A program made the position numbers and the translations under genes. Shown piece after piece: positions 8,071-16,992 of a stretch of 64,000 bases of DNA. A model generated the notes under the pieces. That model was not told the DNA's origin, ran no database searches, and worked only from the letters and a program-made list of their open reading frames with translations. Origin of the DNA: Bacillota bacterium (GTDB lineage: Bacteria; Bacillota; UBA4882; UBA8346); contig JAEXFN010000018.1 of assembly GCA_023400055.1 (NCBI GenBank), positions 434,001 to 498,000 on the forward strand, read 5' to 3'. The stretch's first letter is position 1; the number at the start of each line of letters is the position of its first letter.

Positions 8071-9225
8071 TTATAATTCGCTCTCGGCCACTCGCAACAG
8101 TTCCGGAATCTTCAGGTTATATTCGCAGAGCGGCTCACACTGGCCGCACTGGAGGCACTGATCGGCGCGGGGATCGAGCTGGCGATAGGCGGCGCTGTAA
8201 GCGGCGGCGTCTTTGCCGAAGATCTTGGCCAGCCGGTATCTGGATAATAACAGCAGCGCCGTCGGGAAGTCGATCCCCTGCGGACAGGCGAAATACTCCT
8301 GGCAATGGCGACAGTCGCGGCACAACTCGCTCAGGTTGAAATCGGTCGCCAGCTTGGCGCCGATCCGCCGGAACTCCTCCAGCCGGCTGGCGTCCGGCAG
8401 CGGCGCCAAAGCGGTCGCGATGTCCGCCTGCAGCTGCTCGGGATAGATGGCCCCGGCGTCGACCGTGGCAATGTAAGGGTTGGCGAGACAGAACTGCAGC
8501 ATCTCCCGGTATCCGAGTTCGATATGCTCGCTCAGCAGCCGGAACAGCTCGGCCATCTCGTTGCCGCCGAACGCCTTCATGTTGACGATTCCCAGGTCGT
8601 GCCGGTGCGCCAGCTCGATATAGGGCGCCAGGCTCTGATTGAAGATGTTATAGGGCAGCTCGACGACGTCGAAGATATCGGTCGCGATGGCTTCTTTGAT
8701 CTCGACGGTATCTTTATAATGGCTGGAGAAGCCGATGTAATCGATGAGGCCCTCCTCCTTGACCGACTTAATCTTGTCCAACACGCCGGAAGACTTCATC
8801 TCGGCCCAACGTTCGACGCTGATCCCGTGAAAGAAGTAGACCAGTTTGATAGGGTTGGGGCCGATATGCAATGAGTGGCGGCCCTCCACGCCCAGTTTGC
8901 CGCGGCTGGTCGCCAAAAAATCATCGAACTTCTCCGGGGTATAGCCGTGGCCCTTGGTGACGATCACGATCGGTTCGCGCAGATCCCGGCGACCGGCGAT
9001 CACCCGGCCGACGACGGCCTCGCTCTCCACCGTCTCGCCCCCCGGCAGCTGGCCGTTGTAGGCGCGGGCGGTATCGATCAGGTTAATCCCCTGATCCAGG
9101 GCGTAATTGACCACCAGGTCCACTTGATCGAAGCGGGCGGCCCGCCGCAAGTTCATCGCTCCCAGACTGAGCTCGGTCACCTGCAGGCCGGTCTTGCCGA
9201 AACGGCGTCGTTTCAATTGCTGCAT
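8071..9225 (-). CDS. Aldo/keto reductase with C-terminal ferredoxin-like cluster
   Basis: 384 residues. An AKR TIM barrel occupies about residues 1-285, with RRFGKTGLQVTELSLGAMN, NLIDTARAYNG (catalytic Tyr context) and IDYIGFSSHYKDTVEIK. The C-terminal ~100 residues carry two cysteine groups, CRDCRHCQEYFACPQGID and CLQCGQCEPLCEYNL, as in anaerobic AKR-4Fe4S proteins. These are NAD(P)H- or ferredoxin-linked reductases of sugar or aldehyde substrates in the cytoplasm. The gene stands alone with about 300 bp of non-coding DNA upstream. Substrate unknown. Confidence 0.88.
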   Translation of the reverse strand: MQQLKRRRFGKTGLQVTELSLGAMNLRRAARFDQVDLVVNYALDQGINLIDTARAYNGQLPGGETVESEAVVGRVIAGRRDLREPIVIVTKGHGYTPEKFDDFLATSRGKLGVEGRHSLHIGPNPIKLVYFFHGISVERWAEMKSSGVLDKIKSVKEEGLIDYIGFSSHYKDTVEIKEAIATDIFDVVELPYNIFNQSLAPYIELAHRHDLGIVNMKAFGGNEMAELFRLLSEHIELGYREMLQFCLANPYIATVDAGAIYPEQLQADIATALAPLPDASRLEEFRRIGAKLATDFNLSELCRDCRHCQEYFACPQGIDFPTALLLLSRYRLAKIFGKDAAAYSAAYRQLDPRADQCLQCGQCEPLCEYNLKIPELLRVAESEL

Positions 9226-9454
9226 CGCTATCTACTCCTCGTTGTCAAGTTTAAAAACAACCCATGATTCGCCAAATATCTAATGGCAGCTGGAAATATC
9301 CCAAGTTAATCGTAAACCTTATTTTCATCCTATACCTTTGAGTTACCTCCAAGTCAATAGTTGATCGCGGGTTTCTTGACTGCGGTCCGGCATGCGCTTT
9401 GATGGCGATCATTATCCATTCTCCGTCTTTCGTCTTCGGAGGCGAGCTTGCCAA

Positions 9455-9483
9455 TTAAAAAAACCCGCGATTCGCAGGTTTTT
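9455..9483 (-). terminator. Terminator after the EamA transporter gene
   Basis: AAACC and GCG pair with CGC and GGTTT around one C/A mismatch and a 3-base loop. On the minus strand the hairpin is followed by TTTTTTT. It lies 50 bp past the stop of the gene at 9532-10437. The rest of 9226-9531 holds nothing else I recognise beyond the probable promoter of the aldo/keto reductase. Confidence 0.7.
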
Positions 9484-9531
9484 AAACTTTCGGGCGCTCC
9501 CAAGGGAAAGCCCATTCTCAGCCTTGATTCT

Positions 9532-10437
9532 TCAACTTTTGCACTGCATGGCCGGCTTATGGGGCACGACTTTGAAATTGAGATTGCCGAAGATCTCGCT
9601 GCAGAGCGTGGAACCCAGGATTAAAGCCGCGCCCAGGATCTGGGCCGGCCCCATTTTCTCGTTCAACAGCGCGGCGGCCAGCACGATCGCGGTAACCGGA
9701 TCGATATAGCTGAATACCGCGATCGTTTGCGCCTTCAAATCCTTGACGGCCGAAAAAAACAGCCAGAAGGCCAGTCCGGTGTGAATAATCCTCAGGATGA
9801 CCAGCCAGAGGACAGTCCGACCCGGGCTAACGGCGGCGGCATTGCCCGTCAACAGCGTGTACGGCAACAGAACCAGCGCGGCCACTCCCAGTTGGGCGAT
9901 GGTCGCCGCAATGCTCGTCAAGCCCTTGAGGAACTTGCTCATCAGTGTGAAGCCGGCATAGGCCACGGCCGCGGCTACTCCGTACATTATCCCGAGGCCG
10001 TTGCCCGGCGTTGGCAACGCGGCCGTAAATACACCCGCGATCAAGGCCAAGCCGGTCAGCGCGGCGATGATGCAAATCCCTTTGGTGACCGTCAGTTGCT
10101 CTTTCAAGACGAGCCGCGACAGCACGGTGATGATGACCGGGGCCAGATAGTAGCTGAGCGTCGCATTGGCGATGGTGGTATGTCGATAGGCTTCGAACAA
10201 GAGGATCCAATTGGCGCCCAGCGCGGCCCCGGAGGCAATCAGCAATAACTTGTTATGGAGCAGCCCGCTTTGGGAAACCGGGCTTTGCATAACCAAGCTT
10301 ACCGCCAAAAGAAAAAGTACCCCGATTACGCCCCGGACCAGGGCAATTTCAGCCGATGGCAAGTGGATGTCGCGGACCAGTATCCCCATGCTGCCCCAGA
10401 TCAGCATGGCGGCGCTGATTTTTAGCTTGGCGCTCAT
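9532..10437 (-). CDS. EamA/DMT-family transporter
   Basis: 301 residues with about ten hydrophobic segments in two repeated halves, as expected of drug/metabolite transporters. Recognisable parts are MLIWGSMGILVRDIHLPSAEIALVRG near the start, SGAALGANWILLFEAYRHTTIANATLSYYLAPV in the first repeat, and AFWLFFSAVKDLKAQTIAVFSYIDPVTAIVLAAALLNEKM in the second. It is an inner-membrane exporter of a small metabolite. It is divergent from the LysR regulator 10660-11529, with a 222 bp shared control region, so that regulator probably controls it. Confidence 0.88.
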   Translation of the reverse strand: MSAKLKISAAMLIWGSMGILVRDIHLPSAEIALVRGVIGVLFLLAVSLVMQSPVSQSGLLHNKLLLIASGAALGANWILLFEAYRHTTIANATLSYYLAPVIITVLSRLVLKEQLTVTKGICIIAALTGLALIAGVFTAALPTPGNGLGIMYGVAAAVAYAGFTLMSKFLKGLTSIAATIAQLGVAALVLLPYTLLTGNAAAVSPGRTVLWLVILRIIHTGLAFWLFFSAVKDLKAQTIAVFSYIDPVTAIVLAAALLNEKMGPAQILGAALILGSTLCSEIFGNLNFKVVPHKPAMQCKS

Positions 10438-10659
10438 GATGGTTCTTCGCTGCGCTCCAATTCCTTAGTATTCGACGATGTTTATTCCATAGCCATCTGC
10501 TTTGGGGAACCGTTTTTTCACCAATCAGCGATTCCCAAAGCGTTTCGTCGCGCCCGAAACATTGACTTCCTTTTTAAATCATTATATTATAAGTTGATCT
10601 ATTAGAAAAACGCATCTTTATCATCTTAAACATGAAAAAACGTAATGAGGTCTGCCGCG

Positions 10660-11529
10660 ATGAGCATCCCCAAATACCTGGCATTCATTAAAACCGTGGC
10701 ATACGGCAGTCTGACCAAAGCGGCCGAAGCGCTCGGTTACACCCAGTCGGGAATCAGCCACATGATCAACGACCTGGAAGCCGAATGGGGCATTGCGCTG
10801 CTGGAACGGAAGCGTTCCGGGGTGCGGATCACTTCCGACGGGCTCAAGGTCCTGCCGCATCTGCAAAACGTCTGCCAAGCGCATCAAAAATTGCTGACCG
10901 AGATCGAGGAGTTGCACGGCCTAAACTCCGGGCTGATCCGGGTCGGGACCTTTTCCAGCGTGGCCACGCATTGGCTGCCCAACATGATCCAGTCGTTCCA
11001 AAAGGACTATCCGAACATCGAATTCGAACTGCTGCTGGGCGACTATACCGAGATCGAAAGTTGGGTCATGGATGGCCGGGTGGACTGCGGCTTTCTGAAG
11101 TTTCCGATCGACCCCGAACTGGAGAGCATCTTTTTAGAGCGGGACCGATTGCTGGTGATACTGCCGGAGAATCATCCGCTGGCCGAAGCGGCCCACTTTC
11201 CCCTCAGCGGTCTGGCCGAGGAGCCCTTTATTCTCCTGGAGAAAGGCGGCAAAGCCGAGATAGCGGAGATCCTTAAAAAACACCACATCGCCCCCAAGGT
11301 CCGCTTCACGACCTGGGACGACTATGCGATCATGGCCATGGTCGAGAACGGCCTGGGCATCAGCATGCTGCCGGAATTAATCCTGCGGCGCAACCCTTAC
11401 CGAATCGTGCAAAAGGAGCTGGAGGTGGCCGCCTACCGCCAGATCGGCCTGGTGATCAAGGATTCCAAGACCGCTTCGCTCGCAGTCAAACGGTTTTTGC
11501 AGTATTTGCAATATCGCCATCGCGAGTGA
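10660..11529 (+). CDS. LysR-family transcriptional regulator
   Basis: 289 residues from the ATG at 10660, preferred over 10645 because GAGG ends 9 bp upstream. The N-terminal winged HTH (FIKTVAYGSLTKAAEALGYTQSGISHMINDLEAEWGIALLERKRSGVRIT) is a standard LysR DNA-binding domain. Residues ~90-285 form the substrate-binding domain (LIRVGTFSSVATHWLPNMIQSFQKDYP). Divergently placed from the EamA exporter gene, it probably controls that gene and itself from the shared 10438-10659 region, which contains AT-rich dyads such as ATTATATTATAAG. The effector is unknown. Confidence 0.9.
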   Translation: MSIPKYLAFIKTVAYGSLTKAAEALGYTQSGISHMINDLEAEWGIALLERKRSGVRITSDGLKVLPHLQNVCQAHQKLLTEIEELHGLNSGLIRVGTFSSVATHWLPNMIQSFQKDYPNIEFELLLGDYTEIESWVMDGRVDCGFLKFPIDPELESIFLERDRLLVILPENHPLAEAAHFPLSGLAEEPFILLEKGGKAEIAEILKKHHIAPKVRFTTWDDYAIMAMVENGLGISMLPELILRRNPYRIVQKELEVAAYRQIGLVIKDSKTASLAVKRFLQYLQYRHRE

Positions 11530-11644
11530 AGTTTGATTTCCTCCTAACTTATCCTTAAGGCAAATTGGCGGTCGTTTGACCCGCCTCAGTTCATATTCTC
11601 CTTGGGAAAAAAGTTAGCACGAACGAAACAGCCCGCTTTCCCCT

Positions 11645-12105
11645 CCGTCCAGCCGCGACGCGCCTCTGTCCTCTTTCCCCGCCTCTCCGTCCATCCGGGA
11701 TCGCAGCCGTCGTGTCAGGGATGGTCGTCGGTCCTTTAGGGACGGTCGTTATCCCTAAAGGGATGAGATATGTCCGTGTTAGGGACGGTCTTCGCCCCTC
11801 AAAGGACGGACGCGTCCTTGTTAGGTACGCCTCGATCCTTGTTAGGGATGGTCTTTGTCCTTGTAAGGTACGTCATGGTCCTTTCATAGGACGGGGCCAT
11901 CCCTGCATCCCCAAGGACCATCCCTACTTCCCCAAGGCCTGGGGAAACTGATCCGAGGTTTCGGGATGCAGGACCAAGGTTCGGGGATGCATGATCAATC
12001 GCCATCCCCGCTTATTTATCCCGTGTCCCTATTGGACCGGATCCTGTCCTAGTTGTATCGGGGTTTGGGGAAGCTTATGCGGTTGCTGTCCCCGGAGCGG
12101 GAGCG
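11645..12105. repeat. Left copy (A) of a ~460 bp direct repeat, including an 18-unit 21-bp array
   Basis: From CCGTCCAGCCGC at 11645 to GGAGCGGGAG near 12100 this segment matches 22712-23170 in the same orientation. Within it, 11713-12091 divides into 18 consecutive units, 15 of exactly 21 bp and the others 20-22 bp. Units end in TCC or GGG and many start TTGTTAGG or TTGTAAGG (for example at 11818, 11839 and 11861). Later units (ATGCAGGACCAAGG, TAGTTGTATCGG, AAGCTTATGCGG) match their counterparts in copy B one by one. No start with a ribosome-binding site is present; the frames that stay open do so because 21 is a multiple of 3. Confidence 0.85.
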
Positions 12106-12280
12106 GATGATTGGTTTGATTTGGAGTTGTGGGTTCGGGCGCACACCTCCGGTTCTGATACGAAAATAACCGATTTTCAAAACAAAGCGGCAATCCGGAT
12201 ATAACAAGATGTATAATGGACTTACGCGACCGTTGTATGATATTGGAATTACTGATTCATTTTCGAAAGGAAATGCGCTT

Positions 12281-12694
12281 ATGAGTCCATCCAAAAAAGC
12301 ATTATTTAACTGCATCGACTGCATAGAGCTCTATACTCCGGACATTCAGCGCGGAATTGAATATTATTGCAACAGCCTCGGCTTGCAAGTCTTATGGAAA
12401 ACCGCTTCCCAGGCGGGCCTCGGAATGAGCGAAGGAATCACCGAAATTGTCATTCAAAATGAACGCAAGGAACAGCATATTGACATCAAAGTCGATTCAG
12501 TGAGCGAGGCGGTGAAGGAGATCGAAAAGGCGGGCGGTCCAATCATATCCGGGCCTTTCGACATCAGCATCGGGAAGTGCGCCGTTGTCAAAGATCCCTG
12601 GAACAATAAATATGTCATACTAGATACTACTAAAGGCACTTATATCACCGATAATGACGGGAATATTATCGGACAGAACCAGCCTGCCCAGTGA
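12281..12694 (+). CDS. VOC (glyoxalase/bleomycin resistance) family protein
   Basis: 137 residues from the ATG at 12281, which has GAAAGGA upstream. It shows a single VOC module: CIDCIELYTPDIQRGIEYYCNSLGLQVLWK for the first beta-alpha-beta part and VSEAVKEIEKAGGPIISGPFDISIGKCAVVKDPWNNKYVILDTTKGTY for the second. VOC proteins are small metal-dependent enzymes or binding proteins acting on small molecules; the substrate cannot be predicted. It is the first gene inside the segment bounded by the two direct repeats and has no obvious link to nitrogen fixation. Confidence 0.75.
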   Translation: MSPSKKALFNCIDCIELYTPDIQRGIEYYCNSLGLQVLWKTASQAGLGMSEGITEIVIQNERKEQHIDIKVDSVSEAVKEIEKAGGPIISGPFDISIGKCAVVKDPWNNKYVILDTTKGTYITDNDGNIIGQNQPAQ

Positions 12695-12934
12695 TGCCAT
12701 TCTGTAATGGGATGACTCCGCTTTCGCAAAAACCATGGCCATATCGGCATTGAAAGTTCCCGCCCCCAAAGCGGAACTTGGACCAAGAAACGGGCCGCGC
12801 CTTGTCGGGCGGAAGGGAAGCAACCGGGCCAGCCTCACTTTTTCGGCCGCCGGTGATATGATATAATTACTGTCGTCGGCAGAAGCGGCTCAGGCCCTGG
12901 GCCCAAAGGTCGGCTGGCGGGAGGTATGTTAAAG

Positions 12935-13876
12935 ATGCCTGAAAGCAGTTCCTATACTCCGGATGAAGTGGCGCGGATCTTGAAAGTATCCCGGTTCACC
13001 ATTTACGAGATGATCAAGCGGGGCGAACTGCCCGCCTACCACGTGGGCCGCCAGGTCCGGGTGGAACACGACGATCTGGAGCGCTACAAACAGAGTTCCA
13101 AGAGCCACAACGGACTGCCGGCCCAGCTGATCGCCAGTCCGGCGCCAGCCCTCTCGCCGGCCCGCGAAGGGATCATCCTCTGCGGCCAGGATCTGGTCCT
13201 GGACATCCTGACCCGGCATCTCGAACAACAATTCCCCTACCTCTCGTTCCTGCGCCGCTATGTCGGCAGCCTGGCCGGACTGCTCGCCCTCTACCAGGGC
13301 GCGGCCAATCTCGCCACCGCCCATCTCTGGGACGGCGACAGCGGCGAATACAATCTGCCCTATGTCCGGCGGCTGCTGCCCGGCCATGAAACCATGGTCT
13401 ATAACTTGGTGTACCGGATGGCCGGCTTCTATGTCGCCCGCGGCAACCCCAAAGGGATCCGCGCCTGGGAAGATCTGGCCCGGCCTGACATCCGCCTGAT
13501 CAACCGCGAGTGCGGCGCGGGAGCCCGGGTCCTTCTGGACGAGAAGATCTACGCGCTCGGTATCAAGCACCGCCGGATCACCGGCTATGACAGCGTGGCT
13601 ACCAGCCATCTGGCCGTCGCCAGCGCGGTGGCCCGGGGCGAGGCCGACGTGGGGGTCGGCAGTGAGAAAGTCGCCTCCCAGGTGGCGGAGATCGAGTTCA
13701 TTCCGTTGCAGCGCGAGCGGTATGATCTGGTCCTCCGCGAAGAGGACCTGAGCCTGCCGCATTTCCAGGCGCTGCTGGAGCTGCTGTATGCCCCGGCCTT
13801 CCGGGCCGAGATTCAGGGGCTGGGCGGCTACGACGTCTCCCAAATGGGCCAGCTGCTCACCAAGGCCGGGCGCTAA
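12935..13876 (+). CDS. Excisionase-type HTH / PBP-like domain regulator (candidate Mo/W sensor)
   Basis: 313 residues. I prefer the ATG at 12935 over 12926 because GGGAGGT lies 10 bp before it. Residues ~5-50 (YTPDEVARILKVSRFTIYEMIKRGELPAYHVGRQVRVEHDDLERY) are an excisionase/MerR-like HTH. Residues ~85-310 match the PBP-like domain (PF12727 type) also found attached to MoeA: SGEYNLPYVRRLLPGHETMVYNLVYR, LARPDIRLINRECGAGARVLLDE, and SHLAVASAVARGEADVGVG. Such domains are thought to bind oxyanions such as molybdate or tungstate. The gene converges on the Fe-only nitrogenase operon (64 bp from nifB), and alternative nitrogenases are normally repressed by molybdate, so a role as the Mo-responsive regulator is attractive but unproven. 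A TATAAT-like -10 lies at 12862. Confidence 0.75.
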   Translation: MPESSSYTPDEVARILKVSRFTIYEMIKRGELPAYHVGRQVRVEHDDLERYKQSSKSHNGLPAQLIASPAPALSPAREGIILCGQDLVLDILTRHLEQQFPYLSFLRRYVGSLAGLLALYQGAANLATAHLWDGDSGEYNLPYVRRLLPGHETMVYNLVYRMAGFYVARGNPKGIRAWEDLARPDIRLINRECGAGARVLLDEKIYALGIKHRRITGYDSVATSHLAVASAVARGEADVGVGSEKVASQVAEIEFIPLQRERYDLVLREEDLSLPHFQALLELLYAPAFRAEIQGLGGYDVSQMGQLLTKAGR

Positions 13877-13939
13877 AACTCGGCCGCGCCGCCGCCCCGG
13901 GCGCCCGGCCCGGTTGTCCCGCCCCCGCCGCACTCGCGC

Positions 13940-15232
13940 TCACCCGTCCGCCGCTTTTTCATTCTCGCGCCGCAACTTGGCGGCCAACTCCTTCAGCCCC
14001 TCCTCGATCCCGGCACAGGACTCGAAACAGGCGATGCCGTTAGCCTGCAGGCGCCGACGGGCCTCGTAGCCGATGCGCATGGTCAGCACCGCGTCGCAAT
14101 CCCGGATGGCCTGGAGCGCCCGATCGCGTTCCGCATCGCTCCGGTCGCAATCGGCGCCGGCGCAATACCGGACGGTTGGGCGGGTTTCCAGGAAAGTAAT
14201 CCGCGCGCCGTCGATCGCATAGATCTGAAACTCCTCGGCATGGCCGTAATGCAGGTCCACCAGTTGGCGGTAGCGGGAAGTAACCGCTACCCGATACGCG
14301 GTTTTGGGAACGGGAGCGGGCTCCCGGCTCGGCGCCGCCGCCGTTTCGGCCGTCCGGTACCGGTACGACAGGTCCTCCGCCAGCAATCCGACGGCGTCGG
14401 CCCGGCATTGCCGGCAATGGCCCATCTGGGCGATATCCGCCTGGCAGTTCCGGCGCAACGCCTGAACATCCTGCATGCTGGTCTGGGGCAGGTTTTCGAA
14501 GGCGCTGCCCGGCGCGGGAATCAGCGGCATGATATTGGCCATGAACGCGCCCAGCCGCTTGACTACCCGGGCGACCTCGGCCAGGTGGCCGGCGTTGAGA
14601 CCGTCGATCATCACCATATTCACCTTGACCAGGACGCCTCGCTCGGCCAGATAGCGGATGCCGGCCGTTTGATTGGTGATCAGGATGGCGGCGGCCCGTT
14701 CCCCGGTGAAGTAATATCCTTCATAATTCACATGATCATAGATGCGCGCCCCGATCGCCGGATCCAGGCAATTGACCGTGACCGTGACGTGTTTGATGCC
14801 CAGCGCGATCAGTTCCGGGCCGCAATGCGGCAACAGCAGTCCGTTGGTGGAGAGGCAAAAGATAGTCTCCGGGGCCCGCTCCCCGATCAGCCGGATGGTG
14901 CGCCGGACTACCGGCCAATTGGCCAGCGCGTCGCCGGGTCCGGCGATCCCGGCCACGGTCAGCTGGGGCAGCTCCCCCCGGACCCGGATGAACTTGGCCA
15001 GACTCTGCTCCGGGGTCAGGATCTCGCTGGTGACGCCGGGGCGGCTCTCATGGACGCAGTCGAATTTGCGGTTACAATAGTTGCAACTGATATTGCAGGC
15101 CGGAGCCACCGGCAAGTGCATCCGGGCGTATTGGTGGGCGGCCTCCGCCGAATAACAAGGATGCCTGGCGGTGAGCCCAGCCAGTTCCACCGGAGGGACC
15201 GGGGCCGTTCCTCGGCAACATTCGTCGGCCAT
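13940..15232 (-). CDS. nifB: Nitrogenase cofactor biosynthesis radical SAM protein NifB
   Basis: 430 residues. The radical SAM motif CNISCNYC (Cys46, 50, 53) follows a HPCYSAEAAHQYARMHLPVAPA block typical of NifB. Residues ~70-300 form the SAM barrel with LTVAGIAGPGDALANWPVVRRT and STNGLLLP. The C-terminal ~110 residues (YRVAVTSRYRQLVDLHYGHAEEFQIYAIDG...YCAGADCDRSD) are the NifX/NafY-like domain of dinitrogenase cofactor carriers. NifB makes NifB-co, the 8Fe core used by all nitrogenases; with no nifEN here it would feed FeFe-cofactor assembly directly. It is the last gene of the anf operon, 3 bp after the flavin-binding protein gene. Confidence 0.93.
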   Translation of the reverse strand: MADECCRGTAPVPPVELAGLTARHPCYSAEAAHQYARMHLPVAPACNISCNYCNRKFDCVHESRPGVTSEILTPEQSLAKFIRVRGELPQLTVAGIAGPGDALANWPVVRRTIRLIGERAPETIFCLSTNGLLLPHCGPELIALGIKHVTVTVNCLDPAIGARIYDHVNYEGYYFTGERAAAILITNQTAGIRYLAERGVLVKVNMVMIDGLNAGHLAEVARVVKRLGAFMANIMPLIPAPGSAFENLPQTSMQDVQALRRNCQADIAQMGHCRQCRADAVGLLAEDLSYRYRTAETAAAPSREPAPVPKTAYRVAVTSRYRQLVDLHYGHAEEFQIYAIDGARITFLETRPTVRYCAGADCDRSDAERDRALQAIRDCDAVLTMRIGYEARRRLQANGIACFESCAGIEEGLKELAAKLRRENEKAADG

Positions 15233-15235
15233 GGC

Positions 15236-15781
15236 TCAGTCAACTCCTTTGGGCCGCGCCTGAAACATATGTTCCGGATCCGGCGGATTTTCCTTGGCGG
15301 TGAGCGCTTCGGGGACGATGCGGTACACGGCCACGGCCCGGTTATCCAGGGACGAACGGTATTTGGCCACCAACTCCGGGGCCAGCGGATTCTTAAAAAG
15401 TTGCGGGGTGAACTTCTCCAACAATCGGGTGAGCGCTTCCGCTTTTTCCTCCCGCTCGGCCACCGGCAGGGCCCGGCCGAAGAGGACCACGCTGAAATAG
15501 GAAGTGTCGCATTTGCAGGGCGCCGCGTCGGCCACCGTGCCGAATTCCTCGAAAACGCTGAAACAGACCGCCGGGTTGGCCGCGAGCAGATCGTTCTTCT
15601 TGCCGCTGCCCAGGCCGTGGAAATAAATCCGGCCGTTCCAGTAGAGATAATTGACGGGCACGGCATAGGGCCGGCCCGCCGGATCGGCCATGCTCAAGGT
15701 GCCGACGCGCCGATCCGTCAAAAAACGCTCGATTCTGACTGGGTCGTTGCAAATCCGTTGGGTGTAGCGGATCTGTTCCAT
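15236..15781 (-). CDS. Pyridoxamine 5'-phosphate oxidase-like flavin-binding protein
   Basis: 181 residues from the ATG at 15781 (MEQIRYTQR), preferred over 15808 because GGGAGGGAT precedes it. The split-barrel flavin-binding fold is indicated by IERFLTDRRVGTLSMADPAGRPYAVPVNYLYWNGRIYFHGLGSGKKNDLLAANPAVCFSVFEE. This is the NimA/PPOX-like family that binds FMN or F420 and reduces small substrates. It sits between a glutamine amidotransferase remnant and nifB in the anf operon. A role in redox protection or cofactor maturation is possible but not shown by the sequence. Confidence 0.8.
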   Translation of the reverse strand: MEQIRYTQRICNDPVRIERFLTDRRVGTLSMADPAGRPYAVPVNYLYWNGRIYFHGLGSGKKNDLLAANPAVCFSVFEEFGTVADAAPCKCDTSYFSVVLFGRALPVAEREEKAEALTRLLEKFTPQLFKNPLAPELVAKYRSSLDNRAVAVYRIVPEALTAKENPPDPEHMFQARPKGVD

Positions 15782-15841
15782 CCCGATCCCTCCCGTTCTC
15801 GGGCGCAAAGGCCCGGTGTTCCGGGCGCCGCCCTGGTTTCG

Positions 15842-16554
15842 TCATGCCTCGGCCGTTCCCAGCGCCGCCAGCCGGTCCAGCAGTTGCTCCATCAGCGAAT
15901 TGGCGGCCTTCAAATGGCTTATTCCCGCCCGGATCTGCGCCTCGGTCTGGACATAGCGGCCGCCGCCGCTCAGTTCGGCGGCACAATTCCGGAGCAGCGA
16001 GTCGATGCTGGCCGCACTGCTCTCCAGATGAAACTGCAGACCCACCACCCGCTCCCCGTACAGGAAGGCCTGATGAGCGCAAGCCTCGCTGGCGGCGATA
16101 CAGGCGACGCCCGGGCCGAGCAGGCTGAAGGTATCGTTGTGCCACTGAAAAACGGTCAACCGCTCCGGGAAGTTTTGCAACAGCGGCGACTGGAACGCCG
16201 CGGCGTTGAGGGTCACCGGCAGCCAGCCGATCTCCGCCGCCGGGTTCTTGGTGACCCGGCCGCCCAGGACAGCGGCGATCAGCTGCGCCCCGAGGCAGAT
16301 GCCGAGGACGATCTGGCCGCGGTCGACGGCCGCCCGGATCAGCCGTTTCTCCTCCCGGAGCCAAGGGTACTCCGCCTCCTGGTAGATATTCATCGGGCCG
16401 CCCAGGATCACCAGCCAGTCGAAGGCCGCGACCTCCGGGACAGCCTCCCGGTCATAGAAATGCGTGCCCGTGAGCCGGTGCCCCCGGCGCCGCGCCACTC
16501 CCCGACGCCCGCCGGTCCCTCGAACGGCACGTGCTGCAGATAATGGATTCTCAT
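15842..16554 (-). pseudogene. Class I glutamine amidotransferase, apparent single-base frameshift
   Basis: The family start MRIHYLQHVPFEGPAGVGEW is encoded from the ATG at 16554, which has AAGGAGGA 7 bp upstream. After GEW the frame reads RGAGGTGS, while the continuation ARRRGHRLTGTHFYDREAVP...VILGGPMNIYQEAEYPWL lies in the next frame. Adding one G at the GTGG run near 16495 would join the two parts exactly. The remainder is intact: nucleophile GICLGAQLIAAV, HNDTF and the QFHLE catalytic histidine. So it is a GMP-synthase-like amidotransferase with a -1 frameshift, either a real recent pseudogene or a sequencing error. It lies within the anf operon between nifI2 and the PPOX gene. Confidence 0.75.
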
Positions 16555-16593
16555 CCCCATTCCTCCTTCGCTCCGGGTCCCGCCGGCCGGTTT

Positions 16594-16977
16594 TTAAATG
16601 GCGGCCGCTCCGGTCTCGCCGGTGCGGACCCGGTACACTTCGCAAATGGGCAGGATAAATATCTTGCCGTCGCCGGGATTGCCGGTGGAGTTGACTGCCA
16701 TGATCGCCTCGACCACTTCGGGAACCTCATCGTCCTGGACGATCAGGGTCAAAAACCGCTTGGGGATCAACCGGTGCTCCTCGGAGAGCGACTCGGCCAG
16801 GCCCGGCGCTTCTTTGGCCACCGCCTGGGGCGAACTCTGATTGAACGTGAAATCCACTTTCCGTTTGCCCCGCCCCAGCACCTTGCGGCAGGTGATCGAG
16901 GGGAAGCCCGCCTCGAGCAGCGCCGCTTTGGTTTGGTTGATCTGATACATGCGGATGAACGCCATGACTTCTTTCAT
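16594..16977 (-). CDS. nifI2: PII-like nitrogenase regulator NifI2
   Basis: 127 residues of the PII (GlnB) superfamily: MAFIRMYQINQTKAALLEAGFPSITCRKVLGRG, a long T-loop region with SSPQAVAKEAPG, then RFLTLIVQDDEVPEVVEAIMAVNSTGNPGDGKIFILPICEVYRVRTGE. The C-terminal IxPxxxxYRVRTGE motif is that of NifI2. With NifI1 it forms a complex that binds dinitrogenase and switches activity off in response to 2-oxoglutarate and ATP/ADP. It lies 15 bp after nifI1 and far from anfH, whereas in most nif operons the pair sits between nifH and nifD. Confidence 0.93.
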   Translation of the reverse strand: MKEVMAFIRMYQINQTKAALLEAGFPSITCRKVLGRGKRKVDFTFNQSSPQAVAKEAPGLAESLSEEHRLIPKRFLTLIVQDDEVPEVVEAIMAVNSTGNPGDGKIFILPICEVYRVRTGETGAAAI

Positions 16978-16992
16978 GCTTCCGCCCCTCTC

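Noticed and set aside
11712..11951. 79-residue frame through array A with VRDGL-type repeats
   Set aside because: Same cause as in array D; copy B does not keep this frame intact.
12929..13933. 334-residue minus-strand frame opposite the HTH/PBP regulator
   Set aside because: The plus-strand gene has a ribosome-binding site and clear domains; the minus frame has neither.
14240..16543. 767-residue open frame on the plus strand
   Set aside because: It lies antisense to nifB, the flavin-binding gene and the amidotransferase; it is arginine/glutamine-rich with no domain signature and is a by-product of GC-rich codon use.
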